From Alistipes sp. (lineage in GTDB: Bacteria > Bacteroidota > Bacteroidia > Bacteroidales > Rikenellaceae): a stretch of 64,000 bases of DNA. Under the pieces are notes generated by a model. It saw only the letters and a list, made by a program, of their open reading frames with translations, was not told where the DNA came from and did not search any database. Both the position numbers and the translations under genes were made by a program. The DNA lies in assembly GCA_017465055.1 (NCBI GenBank), contig JAFTWZ010000009.1, positions 1 through 64,000 on the forward strand, written 5' to 3'. Below, piece by piece: positions 1-8,658 of the stretch. Position 1 is the first letter of the stretch. Every line of letters begins with the position of its first letter.

Positions 1-636
1 GCATTTGCACAATCTGGTGAGGGGCAAACTCTCTACATTATCGATGGAGTCGTATCGACCAAAGCAGCAGTTGATGAATTGCCAAGCGATATGATTCGCA
101 ATATGAATGTTGTCAAAGGTGTAGAGTCGGTGGTTATCATCACTACCCAAAATGGTCGAGAAATTTCTGGACGAGTTGTCGACACCGAGGGAAAACCTAT
201 GGCCGGAGTGCTTGTAATGGTGCCTAAAACCAAAGCAGGCGTTGCAACAGATGCCAATGGATATTACAAGATTAATCTTGCAGCCGGCGAGGCATTCCTC
301 CAATATATGTATGTAGATTATCCTACAATAACCGTTCAAGTTGACAAGGCTAATATGGACGATGTTGTTATGGATAAGAACGCTCCTCAGAACCTTGTAG
401 CCCTCAAAGATCTGAAAGGCGATGTCGTAAGTATCAGAGGAGAAAAGAAGCCTGAAAGCAACCCTCTTTATCTTACAAAGTCGGCTAATGGAGAGATCAA
501 GAAGGTGGACAACCTTGAATCAATATCACCTAACGACATCAAGACTATGCACGTGTTTAAGGGAGGAGAGCAAGCAGAGGCTTACAAGAAGTATGGCGAC
601 ACATCCAATGGCGTAGTTCTAATTGAATTGAAGTAG
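1..636 (+). CDS. C-terminal part of a protein with a carboxypeptidase-regulatory-like domain between two plug-like segments (5' truncated)
   Basis: The reading frame is open from the window edge, so the N-terminus is missing. The visible part has three pieces. A plug-like piece has LYIIDGV early and ends in VVIITT. A carboxypeptidase-regulatory-like Ig fold follows (ISGRVVDTEGKPMAGVLV ... TDANGYYKI). A second plug-like piece contains ISPNDIKTMHVFKG and ends in NGVVLIEL. Such tails are known at the C-terminus of Bacteroidota BlaR1/M56-type membrane peptidases and on some TonB-system proteins; which one applies cannot be decided without the N-terminus. No beta-barrel follows, so it is not a complete TonB-dependent receptor. 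A perfect hairpin follows the stop. Confidence 0.6.
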   Translation, partial: AFAQSGEGQTLYIIDGVVSTKAAVDELPSDMIRNMNVVKGVESVVIITTQNGREISGRVVDTEGKPMAGVLVMVPKTKAGVATDANGYYKINLAAGEAFLQYMYVDYPTITVQVDKANMDDVVMDKNAPQNLVALKDLKGDVVSIRGEKKPESNPLYLTKSANGEIKKVDNLESISPNDIKTMHVFKGGEQAEAYKKYGDTSNGVVLIELK

Positions 637-660
637 TTATTCTTTAATATCACCATAAAA

Positions 661-698
661 CAATGGCGACTGCTCAATACACCGAGTGGTCGCCATTG
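661..698 (+). terminator. Hairpin downstream of the truncated plug-domain gene
   Basis: CAATGGCGAC (661-670) pairs perfectly with GTCGCCATTG (689-698), and a few further pairs including wobbles are possible inside. It lies 25 bases after the stop. There is no strong T-run after the stem, so termination is inferred from position and stem strength. Confidence 0.6.
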
Positions 699-743
699 CT
701 AAATTAATAGTATTACTCAGCCAAGAGTGTTTTAGAGGTTAAT

Positions 744-777
744 CGCCTTGCCGATAAGAATAGTAAATAGCAAGGCG
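744..777 (-). terminator. Possible hairpin terminator of the WYL regulator gene
   Basis: CGCCTTGC (744-751) pairs with GCAAGGCG (770-777) over 8 bp, with an 18-base loop, 24 bases past the stop. No T-run follows on the minus strand, so the call is weak. Confidence 0.3.
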
Positions 778-800
778 TAGGTACCAGCATTAGCCGTTAG

Positions 801-1709
801 CTACTTTTTGTATCTATGATATATTGCCTCGGAACATTTGGCCATATACTCCTCAAAATCTGGTGTTTGTATATTGATATCGCCAGACAATCCCATTACA
901 AAACGACCGATGCCGGCATAGTCACACACCATAGTATCGAGCAGCCAGCGAGAGTCGTCTATCTGTGTCAGGTCGCGCGTGGCAAGCGGATACTCCTCTA
1001 CGAGGAGGTTGTGCGACATAACGCCCAACTCCAGCCGAACACGCTTTTGCTCGAATCCCGTGATGCGGAAGATATCGATATAGCCTTCGTGGTGCAGCTC
1101 CGCAAACTGCCACGGCTCGTCCAGAACCTCTACCTGGCCTATTCGCGCCGTATTGAATAGTTTATTAAGCCCCGATTCGGGTTCGTAGCACCACACCTGC
1201 ACATAGTTTGTTGTGAAGCCAAACGGCTCGACCAAGCGGTCGCGCACAACGCCCGTATGCGAAGAGGAGTAGCTCTTAAGCACAGCCTGCCGGTGCTCGG
1301 TGATAGCCTCTATTATGCGATTGACATTGATAGCGTTCTTGCCTTCGACGACGCAATCGGCCATAGAGGTGCAGTTGTACACCGTCGTCAGCTTTTTGCG
1401 CAGATTCTGCTTAAGCATATTGGTATTGTCCAACCCCTCGATAAGCTGATTTACTATGTGCGCCTCCTCGTCGGTGAAGTGTATTAGCTGCGATATCTCC
1501 TTGAAGTATCGGCTCTCCTTGCCAAGCTTGTAGATGCCACCCTCCATACGGTGCACTACGAAGCCAGAATCCTTAAAGGTCTCGATGTAGCGATACACCG
1601 AACGATAGGATATACCAAGACGCTCGGCCATATCCTCGACCGTGTAGTTATTGTTGCCCGCCATCATCTTCATCAGGCGCAGCACTCGCTCAGTTTTCGG
1701 TTGCTCCAT
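801..1709 (-). CDS. WYL-domain transcriptional regulator
   Basis: 302 residues. The first 65 form a winged helix-turn-helix of the HTH_11 type (YTVEDMAERLGISYRSVYRY). The C-terminal half is a WYL ligand-sensing domain, with FNTARIGQVEVLDEPW, NLLVEEYP and SRWLLDTMVCDYAGIGRF as recognisable stretches. Members are cytoplasmic DNA-binding proteins, often repressors, whose ligands are mostly unknown. The same WYL subtype forms the C-terminus of the large protein at 8659-11478, so the two share an ancestral sensor. It stands alone, between a convergent gene and katA, with a TACATTTG box just upstream. Nothing in the sequence reveals its targets. Confidence 0.88.
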   Translation of the reverse strand: MEQPKTERVLRLMKMMAGNNNYTVEDMAERLGISYRSVYRYIETFKDSGFVVHRMEGGIYKLGKESRYFKEISQLIHFTDEEAHIVNQLIEGLDNTNMLKQNLRKKLTTVYNCTSMADCVVEGKNAINVNRIIEAITEHRQAVLKSYSSSHTGVVRDRLVEPFGFTTNYVQVWCYEPESGLNKLFNTARIGQVEVLDEPWQFAELHHEGYIDIFRITGFEQKRVRLELGVMSHNLLVEEYPLATRDLTQIDDSRWLLDTMVCDYAGIGRFVMGLSGDINIQTPDFEEYMAKCSEAIYHRYKK

Positions 1710-1742
1710 AACGACTATCTTGTTAGAAATGGTCTACGCATA

Positions 1743-1750
1743 CAAATGTA
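1743..1750 (-). promoter_or_regulatory. -7 box (TACATTTG) of the WYL regulator gene
   Basis: On the minus strand TACATTTG fits the Bacteroidetes TAnnTTTG consensus and lies about 35 bases upstream of the start codon. No clean TTTG element is seen 19-21 bases further upstream. Confidence 0.45.
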
Positions 1751-2093
1751 CAAATTTTCTCATACTCTAAGGTTGAAAATATAGAAAAACTCTATGCCGA
1801 AGGTAAAATATCGGCTATTCAGCGTATTGCTCACTACGTTAAAGATGCTATTTTATAGCTCTACTGAGGAGATTCAACCCTGCGCGTCACCTCAAAGAAG
1901 CATAGCGTCAGAGGAGTTCACATACAGCGACAAAGGGACTACCACTCCGACCTCTCTACTAAGCAGTCCATCCGACACAACACGATAGGCCTGTCATATA
2001 GTCTCCTTACTGCGGTTGCTATTTTTATACTAACGCTATACCTATTCTTTAAATTTGTCCGACAAATATACGTCTGCAGACTCGATAAACGTA
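1751..2093. other. Gene-free stretch between the WYL regulator and catalase genes
   Basis: No convincing gene. One plus-strand frame stays open for about 75 codons without an ATG and contains a hydrophobic stretch (about 1995-2070). It has no start codon or recognisable family and is not called. Confidence 0.4.
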
Positions 2094-2126
2094 GTAAGGG
2101 ATTGCACAGATGAGGCAATCCCTTAC
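2094..2126 (-). terminator. katA terminator hairpin
   Basis: GTAAGGGATTGC (2094-2105) pairs perfectly with GCAATCCCTTAC (2115-2126), a 12-bp stem with a 9-base loop starting 5 bases after the katA stop. No long T-run follows. Confidence 0.7.
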
Positions 2127-2131
2127 TCTTA

Positions 2132-3634
2132 TTATCTCCAGTCCCACGAGGGGTGTGCCGGATCGTCGGCAGTGAGAGCCTCGGCAAGCGAGAGACCTAA
2201 AGCCTTAGCCACGCCCTCGCCGTATGTAGGGTCGGCACGATGGCAGTTGCGCACGTGGCGCTGCTTGATAAATAGCTCCGCGTCGCCCATAGCGCGTGCC
2301 GTATTCTCGCACGTGGCACGTTGATCCTCCGAGGACATAAGTCGCCAGAGCTTGCCAGGCTGTGTGTAGTAGTCGCTATCGAGTTCGCGCTCATCGTAGT
2401 TATACACCTCGCCCGCGACGGCTAATGGTGGCTCACGAAGCTCGGGAGAGTCCTGCCACTGGCCATAGCTATTTGGCTCGTAAGCTATCGTGCGCCCCGA
2501 GTTATCGTCGGTGCGCATCTGTCCATCGCGGTGGTAGGAGTGGTAGGGACAACGAGGCTTGTTGATAGGTATCAGGTGGTGGTTTACGCCGAGGCGGTAG
2601 CGCTGCGCATCGCCATAGGAGAACAATCTACCCTGCAGCATCTTATCGGGCGAGAAGCCTATGCCGTCGATGATGTTCATAGGGTTAAAGGCCGCTTGCT
2701 CGGTCTCGGCAAAGAAGTTCTCGGGGTTGCGGTTAAGCTCCAAGATGCCGACGTCGTGGAGCGGGAAGTCGCCGTGATACCACACCTTCGTAAGGTCGAA
2801 GGGGTTGATATGGTACTCGCGCGCCTCCGCCTCCGACATCAGCTGCACCTGCATAAGCCAACGCGGATAGTCGCCTCGCTCGATAGCCTCGAAGAGGTCG
2901 CGCTGGTGCGACTCGCGGTCTTTAGCAATCACAGCCTCGGCCTCCGCGTCGGTCATATTACGGATGCCCTGCAGGGTGCGCAGGTGGAACTTCACCCACG
3001 TGCGACGGTTGTCGGCATTGATAAAGCTGTAGGTGTGGCTGCCAAAGCCGTGCATATGGCGAAACGAGAGGGGTATGCCGCGTGGCGACATAGTGATAGT
3101 CACCTGGTGCAGAGCCTCGGGCAGCAGAGTCCAGAAGTCCCAGTTGCTATTTGCCGAGCGCATACCCGTACGGGGGTCGCGCTTGATGGCGTGGTTCAGA
3201 TCGGGGAATTTCAAGGGGTCGCGCAGGAAGAATACAGGGGTGTTGTTGCCCACCAAGTCCCAGTTGCCAGTGTCGGTGTAGAACTTCATCGCAAAGCCGC
3301 GAATATCGCGCTCGGCATCGGCAGCACCGCGCTCGCCTGCCACGGTCGAAAAACGCACAAAACAGTCGGTCTTCTTGCCCACCTCAGCAAAAATCGAGGC
3401 TCGCGTGTAGGCCGTAATGTCGTGCGTAACGGTGAATGTGCCGTAGGCTCCTGCGCCCTTAGCGTGCATACGACGCTCGGGAATCACCTCGCGGTCGAAG
3501 TGAGCCAATTTCTCTGTAAGCCAGGGGTCTTGCAGCGTCACAGGGCCTCGCACACCTGCGGTCTGCGTATTCTGATTATCGGCAATAGGGCGTCCGTTCT
3601 CGGCAGTTAATCTCTCTTTCTTTGTCTGCTTCAT
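2132..3634 (-). CDS. katA: Catalase (monofunctional haem catalase)
   Basis: 500 residues, the usual length of small-subunit catalases. It converts hydrogen peroxide to water and oxygen in the cytoplasm. Visible catalytic features are the distal His57 in [13 protein letters not shown], Asn130 in [11 protein letters not shown], and the proximal haem-ligand Tyr in [12 protein letters not shown]. The start codon overlaps one arm of an 11-bp inverted repeat in the leader (3633-3675). OxyR, the expected peroxide regulator, is encoded at 54818-55717. The gene is followed by a tight hairpin. A long open frame on the opposite strand is only a shadow. Function is secure; the regulatory link to OxyR is inference. 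Confidence 0.97.
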   Translation of the reverse strand: MKQTKKERLTAENGRPIADNQNTQTAGVRGPVTLQDPWLTEKLAHFDREVIPERRMHAKGAGAYGTFTVTHDITAYTRASIFAEVGKKTDCFVRFSTVAGERGAADAERDIRGFAMKFYTDTGNWDLVGNNTPVFFLRDPLKFPDLNHAIKRDPRTGMRSANSNWDFWTLLPEALHQVTITMSPRGIPLSFRHMHGFGSHTYSFINADNRRTWVKFHLRTLQGIRNMTDAEAEAVIAKDRESHQRDLFEAIERGDYPRWLMQVQLMSEAEAREYHINPFDLTKVWYHGDFPLHDVGILELNRNPENFFAETEQAAFNPMNIIDGIGFSPDKMLQGRLFSYGDAQRYRLGVNHHLIPINKPRCPYHSYHRDGQMRTDDNSGRTIAYEPNSYGQWQDSPELREPPLAVAGEVYNYDERELDSDYYTQPGKLWRLMSSEDQRATCENTARAMGDAELFIKQRHVRNCHRADPTYGEGVAKALGLSLAEALTADDPAHPSWDWR

Positions 3635-3675
3635 ATTGGAAATATTTAGTTACTCACTATCGACATTTCCAATAT
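3633..3675 (-). promoter_or_regulatory. Perfect inverted repeat covering the katA leader and start codon
   Basis: ATTTCCAATAT (3665-3675, plus strand) and ATATTGGAAAT (3633-3643) form 11-bp arms separated by 21 bases. The downstream arm includes the first two bases of the katA ATG. It could be a regulator operator or an mRNA hairpin masking the start; the sequence alone cannot separate these. Confidence 0.55.
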
Positions 3676-3765
3676 TGTGCCAACAAACTATATCCCTACG
3701 CTACAATCTTCGATATCGCATCTTTTTGGAGCTACGACCAACAATCTACACCATCCAGCACTACC

Positions 3766-4404
3766 CTACCCAGCGATATGTTTCTGGGCAGCCTTCAGGT
3801 CCTTACGGCATACCTGCACCTGCACCGCAGCGTCACTACCCTTGATATATACAGGGCTACCCTTCTGGACAATCATCGCCATTATGCCTGCGCTCTCGAG
3901 CTGCTCAGCGATGGCCAGAGCACGCTCTGCATCCGGACACTCGGCAGCCACAACAAGAGCATTCTCATCGTTCTTAATATCTCGCTGCAGCTTGCGCTCG
4001 TAGAGGTAGTTAAAGAGTCCCAACGAGAGGCCAAGCGATAGCCAATGGACTGTATCGAAGGATGCACCATCCTCCGCGCCAGAGCTAAACAGCGTCTCTA
4101 ATAGCACAAAGCCGCCAAACATTATCGTGGCTATAAGCATAACTTTGCTACAAGCAACCACAACCTCGCGACCACAGCCTTGCGCACCCTTGAGCCTCAT
4201 CACCACCATTGCAATTATCAGCGCCACAGTTATGACGGCACACACGATGAGTATCGGCTGCCAGCCAACACCATCCTCGCCACCTAACCAGCCGAAGATA
4301 GCACCGAGGAGATAGCGGATAGCGACATAGGCAACCGCCATCACGGCAGTAAGAATAAAAAATGTGAGGTAGCTCTTAAATTTTTTTTTCGCTGTCGATG
4401 CCAT
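3766..4404 (-). CDS. Membrane protein with a C-terminal DUF2007-like domain
   Basis: 212 residues from ATG 4404 (MASTAKKKFKSYL). That start lies just downstream of a full promoter, whereas the longer open frame would begin upstream of it. Hydrophobic segments near residues 12-35, 50-70 and 85-105 suggest about three to four membrane helices. The last 65 residues (VVAAECPDAERALAIAEQL ... SPVYIKG ... VQVCRKDLKAAQKHI) resemble DUF2007, a small putative signal-transducing domain related to PII-like folds. Function unknown. It stands alone upstream of katA with its own promoter. Confidence 0.75.
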   Translation of the reverse strand: MASTAKKKFKSYLTFFILTAVMAVAYVAIRYLLGAIFGWLGGEDGVGWQPILIVCAVITVALIIAMVVMRLKGAQGCGREVVVACSKVMLIATIMFGGFVLLETLFSSGAEDGASFDTVHWLSLGLSLGLFNYLYERKLQRDIKNDENALVVAAECPDAERALAIAEQLESAGIMAMIVQKGSPVYIKGSDAAVQVQVCRKDLKAAQKHIAG

Positions 4405-4437
4405 AATTCTCTGTTGTTTAAGTTTTATTCGCTGATG

Positions 4438-4468
4438 CAAAGTTAATATTTTTCTACAATCTCGCAAA
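4438..4468 (-). promoter_or_regulatory. Promoter of the DUF2007-type membrane protein gene
   Basis: On the minus strand TTTG (4468-4465), 19 bases, then TAACTTTG (4445-4438): an exact Bacteroidetes -33/-7 arrangement about 34 bases upstream of ATG 4404. Confidence 0.75.
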
Positions 4469-4922
4469 TCGACGCTCGCGAAAAACTCTAGGCAGTGAGG
4501 CTCGAATAGTGGGCTTGCAAAACTTTGTAGTGGCAATTTTGTGGTGGAAATAAAGATAATCTATCCCCTATGTGAATTTTCCTGCCCGAAAATTTGGAAA
4601 ATTCGTGGGGGGGGTAAATTTGCAGCGGACTAAGTTCGTAGAGTTTGTAACAAAAAACAGAAAATAAAAACCAACTGACAACTTTGAGAATTTTGAGACG
4701 CCATCGAGCGCACTCTATCGCATTGTTGCTATAAAATGATACGCAATATAGACAAAACAAGTATAAACCACTAATAATCAATATATTACACACTACTCAA
4801 AGTGTACCGCTCGTAACTACTTGATAATCAACAAGATGAAAAACCCGCAATTTCACAGCGTATAACTTACTGATAATCAGGATAGTTTTAGGGCGAGCGC
4901 TGAAAAACTTTAGGCGCAAAAA
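4469..4922. other. AT-rich gene-free stretch between divergent promoters
   Basis: No supportable gene; open frames here lack recognisable domains. It holds a G8 run at 4607-4614 and a pair of similar short segments (about 4470-4495 and 4892-4915). I see no RNA gene. Confidence 0.45.
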
Positions 4923-4954
4923 TTTGGTCTTAGCACCACTATAGCCTAACTTTG
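4923..4954 (+). promoter_or_regulatory. Promoter of the four-lipoprotein operon
   Basis: TTTG (4923-4926), 20 bases, TAACTTTG (4947-4954). Transcription would start near 4961, about 55 bases before ATG 5016. Confidence 0.75.
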
Positions 4955-5015
4955 CATTACGAAAGTTCAGAAAATTATAACGATTAATAATAGACAAATG
5001 ATAAACAAAAGTACT

Positions 5016-6032
5016 ATGAAAACAAGAAATTTTTTCTTTCTGCTAATGGCGCTACCACTAATGCTCGTAGCGTGCAACAAGAAGAGTGACGATCAGAGCA
5101 ACACATCGAAGCCAGAGGAGTACGACGTGCGTGTGGAGGCGAAATACCTCCTGGCCGAGTACTGGGGCGATGAGTTTAACCCTGGCGTAGACAACTACTC
5201 GATTATCATCGCCGAGAACGAGTTTAAGATGGACTTCGGCGGTGGGTCATTGACCGAAGGCTCATACTACTGCCTCGACCTTTACGCACCAGTAACCGAG
5301 GATGGTGAGCTCCCAGCTGGCACATATACCTTAGATACAACCGAAAGCTACGCAGAGTGGAGTATCGATGGTAGCGTAGGTGGCTTGATTATAGTCGATG
5401 CCGAGGGCAACTTCATAACCGACGATGAGGGCATCTGCTTTAGCGAGGCGACACTCGTAATCGGCCAAAATAGCGCCGAGCTAACGGCTGTTATCGAGGG
5501 CAAGACCCACTACGTTACCTTCTCGGGTAAGTTCGCAAAGATTGACTCGACGAATGAGGGTGGCGACATTATCCGCTCTACAACGCTTATAAACGATGTA
5601 ACCATCGAGGGCGACAGCGCATTGTTCGTAGCCGAGACTGGCCAGATGGGTGCATATATGCTCGTTATGGAGAACTACAGCGAGGAGGGCGCAGGCGATG
5701 GCGCGATGTTTATGCTTGAGATAGCGTTGGAGGAAGATAGCACCACCATCTCAGGCACGTACAGCGTAGAGGATGGCACATTAAATATGGGTACGTACGA
5801 TGCCTACGGCATTTTCGGCTCGTGGTACTTCGACACCGTAGATGGCGAGTTGGGAGAGTGGTATGCAGCCATTCAGAGTGGCTCGGTAACATTCACTCAG
5901 GAGGGCAACACTTGTGCGATGACGCTCGACTGCAGCGACGAGGAGGGCTACTCGATTAAGGCTACGTTAAGCGGTATGCTTATATCGGATAGCTACGCAC
6001 CCGAGGCATTTATGAAGAGGTTTAACCGATAA
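5016..6032 (+). CDS. Lipoprotein with two tandem related beta-rich domains
   Basis: 338 residues from ATG 5016; an in-frame ATG at 4998 would add six residues. The signal peptide ends in a lipobox (LMLVAC) with Cys20 as the lipidation site, and the following residues NKKSDD are charged, as in some Bacteroidota surface-export signals. The mature part has two similar halves, about 30-180 and 190-335. Each contains a GTYTL/GTYSV turn, a short GEWxxxIxxGS-like segment and an ending like ITFSGK or ATLSGML. No enzymatic motif is visible and I do not recognise the family. First gene of the operon, followed after 8 bases by the next lipoprotein. Confidence 0.8.
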   Translation: MKTRNFFFLLMALPLMLVACNKKSDDQSNTSKPEEYDVRVEAKYLLAEYWGDEFNPGVDNYSIIIAENEFKMDFGGGSLTEGSYYCLDLYAPVTEDGELPAGTYTLDTTESYAEWSIDGSVGGLIIVDAEGNFITDDEGICFSEATLVIGQNSAELTAVIEGKTHYVTFSGKFAKIDSTNEGGDIIRSTTLINDVTIEGDSALFVAETGQMGAYMLVMENYSEEGAGDGAMFMLEIALEEDSTTISGTYSVEDGTLNMGTYDAYGIFGSWYFDTVDGELGEWYAAIQSGSVTFTQEGNTCAMTLDCSDEEGYSIKATLSGMLISDSYAPEAFMKRFNR

Positions 6033-6040
6033 GCGAGGAT

Positions 6041-7231
6041 ATGCATATGAGAGAAGTTATCGTAGGTATTTTGGCGCTGGTGTCATTCTCTTTGGCCGCC
6101 TCGTGCGAAAAGGAGAGTGCGACAAACAGCGACAAGACTCCACAAGAGCCCGTAATTGAGCACTACTTTGGCGAAGTGGTTGAGGTCGATGATGAGAAGA
6201 CTGACGTAACAATCATTGCAACGATGCCTCGTATGACCGTCGACGGCTACGATAACCCCAAGGCGAAGATTAAGCTCGGCTACGAGGCACGTATGGGAGA
6301 TATGGTGGGCGAAGAGCAGTTCCAGAGCGAGTATGGTGTGCGCGATAGCTTGGTGGTGTTCAAACTCTACAAGCTCGCCCCGATGACCGAGTATACGGCA
6401 CGCATCTATATAGAGGATGAGCGCTACGATTACTCGGCCGTAAGTGAGGATTTTACATTCGGAACAGCCAAGAGAGGCCCTGAGTGCGAATTTGACTATG
6501 ACCTAAATATAGAGTCTCGAGGCCTATTTGCTACCATTACACTCGATAACATTAGTTACACTGCCGATGGCGAGCCTCATCCACTGCGAAGCATCGAGCT
6601 TGACTATCGCAGACACGGCTATACCTACGAAGAGAGGGTTACGGTCGAGTACGATGCCGAGGATATTGTCGACGGGCGATTGACGATGGAGCTACCAGCC
6701 GAGGGCAATGGCTACCTTGCCTATTCGACATTGTACGAGTACACCATAAGGATTTGGCCCGAGCAGACTATTATCCCAGAGGACCCCGTATATGACAATG
6801 TAGTGTTGAAGGGCGACTTTAGCACCTCGAACGCCGAGATTAATGTAGACTTCTCGACACCTATACTATCGCTCGAGATATTTGACGAGTTAGATGGTGT
6901 AGAGAATGTGGGCGATAGCCGTATTACGGCAAAAGTAGACAAGGTGGATATCTACTACGATGGCGTGGCGTCGGAGGACTACAATCCCGAATATTACCGC
7001 TACGACGAGGAGATTCAACTTTGCTATCGCCAAAAGGGTGGCGAGGAGTGGATATCCTATGATATGGCTAAGACCGAGGATGGTGGCTTTGAGACAAAAT
7101 TTATAGTAGATAACCCAGAGCCTGACACCATATATGAGGTGAGCGTGGTAGTCTTTGCAGGAAGCGACCACACCGTAGGACACTACTCCGAGGTTGTAGA
7201 GATTAATGTAAACCCATCGGCCGAGAAATAG
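6041..7231 (+). CDS. Lipoprotein with fibronectin-III-like repeats
   Basis: 396 residues. The signal peptide ends at lipobox SLAASC (Cys22). The start could also be the ATG two codons later. The mature part looks like about three Ig/FN3-like beta-sandwich domains: the pattern KLAPMTEYTARIYIED near residue 125 and NPEPDTIYEVSVVVFAG near 365 are the usual FN3 end strands. No catalytic residues are evident. It sits 8 bases after the preceding lipoprotein gene and 16 before the next, so co-transcription is likely. A role in surface binding is inference. Confidence 0.8.
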   Translation: MHMREVIVGILALVSFSLAASCEKESATNSDKTPQEPVIEHYFGEVVEVDDEKTDVTIIATMPRMTVDGYDNPKAKIKLGYEARMGDMVGEEQFQSEYGVRDSLVVFKLYKLAPMTEYTARIYIEDERYDYSAVSEDFTFGTAKRGPECEFDYDLNIESRGLFATITLDNISYTADGEPHPLRSIELDYRRHGYTYEERVTVEYDAEDIVDGRLTMELPAEGNGYLAYSTLYEYTIRIWPEQTIIPEDPVYDNVVLKGDFSTSNAEINVDFSTPILSLEIFDELDGVENVGDSRITAKVDKVDIYYDGVASEDYNPEYYRYDEEIQLCYRQKGGEEWISYDMAKTEDGGFETKFIVDNPEPDTIYEVSVVVFAGSDHTVGHYSEVVEINVNPSAEK

Positions 7232-7247
7232 ACTAATTATCTACGCT

Positions 7248-7679
7248 ATGAAGAGGTATTTTATTATAGTAACCTACATCGCAATAGCAACACTCGCGAT
7301 GTCGTGTATGGGAACGGCATACATCGAGTCGACACATCGCCAAGCGGAGAGCATAGAGGTTGCCGCCGAGGGAGATACGATATGGCTTAGGCTCGTAGAC
7401 CAGGAGTGGGCATATACCACACGCTTCGAGCCAGGATATGAGTATAAGCACTATAGATATCGCATCATTGAAGATGGTTTTGCTGGCGAGGAGTCGGCAG
7501 ATCAAAGCGACGCATCACAACCCTTCGTATTTGAGCCCAACGTATCGGGAGCCAGAAAAGAGTATCGCATAGAAGTAAAGATTGCAAAGGATTATCACGA
7601 CGGACAACGAGGTTGCAGGCCAAGCGATAAGTTTGGCAACTGGCAGACAGCCTACAACATTACGCAACCAAGTATGTAA
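7248..7679 (+). CDS. Small lipoprotein, possible single BACON-like domain
   Basis: 143 residues with a hydrophobic N-terminus and lipobox LAMSC (Cys20). The remainder is about 120 residues, beta-rich, ending in WQTAYNITQPSM. That aromatic-x-IxQ ending is reminiscent of BACON domains of Bacteroidota surface proteins, but the match is weak. Third gene of the lipoprotein operon, 14 bases before the next. Function unknown. Confidence 0.75.
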   Translation: MKRYFIIVTYIAIATLAMSCMGTAYIESTHRQAESIEVAAEGDTIWLRLVDQEWAYTTRFEPGYEYKHYRYRIIEDGFAGEESADQSDASQPFVFEPNVSGARKEYRIEVKIAKDYHDGQRGCRPSDKFGNWQTAYNITQPSM

Positions 7680-7693
7680 TAACAATAAATAGT

Positions 7694-8389
7694 ATGAGAA
7701 CCACTATCCTGTGCCTTATGGCAATGGTCGCTACGAGCACGTTGACCTCGTGCGAGAAGCTTTTAATGTATCACGTAGATAAGTATCGCGACAATGTCGA
7801 GGAGCGCGAGGAGAGGCGATTAGTGCACCCATTCGAACTGAGGCTAACAACCAAAGAGCCAGAACTTGACTATGTGCGATTCTACGGCGATAATCAAGAT
7901 GTGAAGTCGCCGCTAAGTCCCGAAGCTGACGACTGGTTTAGCCTAATGAGAAACCTCGATGGCTCGTTTAACTTTAAAATCGAGTATCGAAGTGCCTGGT
8001 ATACCGACGTCACATACTCTCTGGTGTCGATATACCTACACTCGGCACCTGGCGTAGCCTTTGAGCTAAACAAGAAGTATCACTTTGGCGACACCACGGG
8101 TAGAGATATCGATGGACTGGCTACGGAGAGAAGCTACGTCGACCTCATCATCATAAACATCAAGGAGCAGGGCTGGGATGAGTGGAAGTACACCTCGACC
8201 TACGGCTGGATAGAGTTTACCTACATAGGTAGCAACGATAGTAGCAACAACCCATTTATCTATGACAACGCCGCAATCATCGATGCCACGTTCTACTTCG
8301 AGACAGTAGACCCGGAGAGTGGCGAGATTATCGTCAAGGCCGAGGAGTGCACATTTAAGAACTGCTGGGGCTCGGGGTCGGTAGATTAA
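7694..8389 (+). CDS. Lipoprotein of unknown function
   Basis: 231 residues with signal peptide and lipobox LTSC (Cys20). The mature part has charged segments (EEREERR) and scattered Tyr/Trp typical of secreted beta-proteins, but no family I recognise. It is last in the four-gene operon behind the promoter at 4923; a repeat element begins 21 bases after its stop and may provide the transcript end. Confidence 0.78.
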   Translation: MRTTILCLMAMVATSTLTSCEKLLMYHVDKYRDNVEEREERRLVHPFELRLTTKEPELDYVRFYGDNQDVKSPLSPEADDWFSLMRNLDGSFNFKIEYRSAWYTDVTYSLVSIYLHSAPGVAFELNKKYHFGDTTGRDIDGLATERSYVDLIIINIKEQGWDEWKYTSTYGWIEFTYIGSNDSSNNPFIYDNAAIIDATFYFETVDPESGEIIVKAEECTFKNCWGSGSVD

Positions 8390-8410
8390 CCGTACCACAG
8401 AGTTCTACTA

Positions 8411-8643
8411 AGAGGCTGAATAAAAAGTGTATTTTGTCGTTATGCTCGCCTTCAAAATGCTCATTTACGCCAAGTAAACTCCGCTTTTTCAGGCTTCGCC
8501 GCGCCGCGATTAAGTGAGTGCAGAGGCTGCTTGCAGACTATGCCGAGCGTGAGCGGTGAAAAGGAACTTAAGCCTAAAACTACATCTTTTTATTCAACCT
8601 CTTGGCAAAACGGGGATGATAAATTTACTTTTTAGTCATTCCC
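8411..8643 (+). repeat. MITE-like element, copy 1 (terminal inverted repeats plus tail)
   Basis: AGAGGCTGAATAAAAAG (8411-8427) is repeated in inverse at 8586-8602 with one difference. The interior holds a GCTCATTTAC ... GTAAACTCCGC core at 8459-8484. A tail follows the second terminus (8609-8643) with AACGGGGATGA and TCATTCCC flanking a T/A-rich loop. The same termini and tail recur in opposite orientation at 43897-44013, with a shorter, different interior. No coding potential. Confidence 0.75.
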
Positions 8644-8658
8644 ACGACACCCCTACTC

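Noticed and set aside
1872..2113. ATG-less plus-strand frame with a hydrophobic stretch
   Set aside because: No start codon, no family, and the length is within chance expectation for an intergenic region.
2531..3610. 359-codon open frame antisense to catalase
   Set aside because: It is the shadow of a strongly biased coding sequence; the opposite strand has all catalase motifs.
4607..4614. G8 run as a phase-variation switch (also G9 at 54334)
   Set aside because: No gene reads through either run and neither lies between -33 and -7 elements.
4488..4793. 101-codon minus-strand frame in the gap before the lipoprotein operon
   Set aside because: Cys/Phe/Tyr-rich composition typical of translated AT-rich non-coding DNA; no promoter or homology visible.
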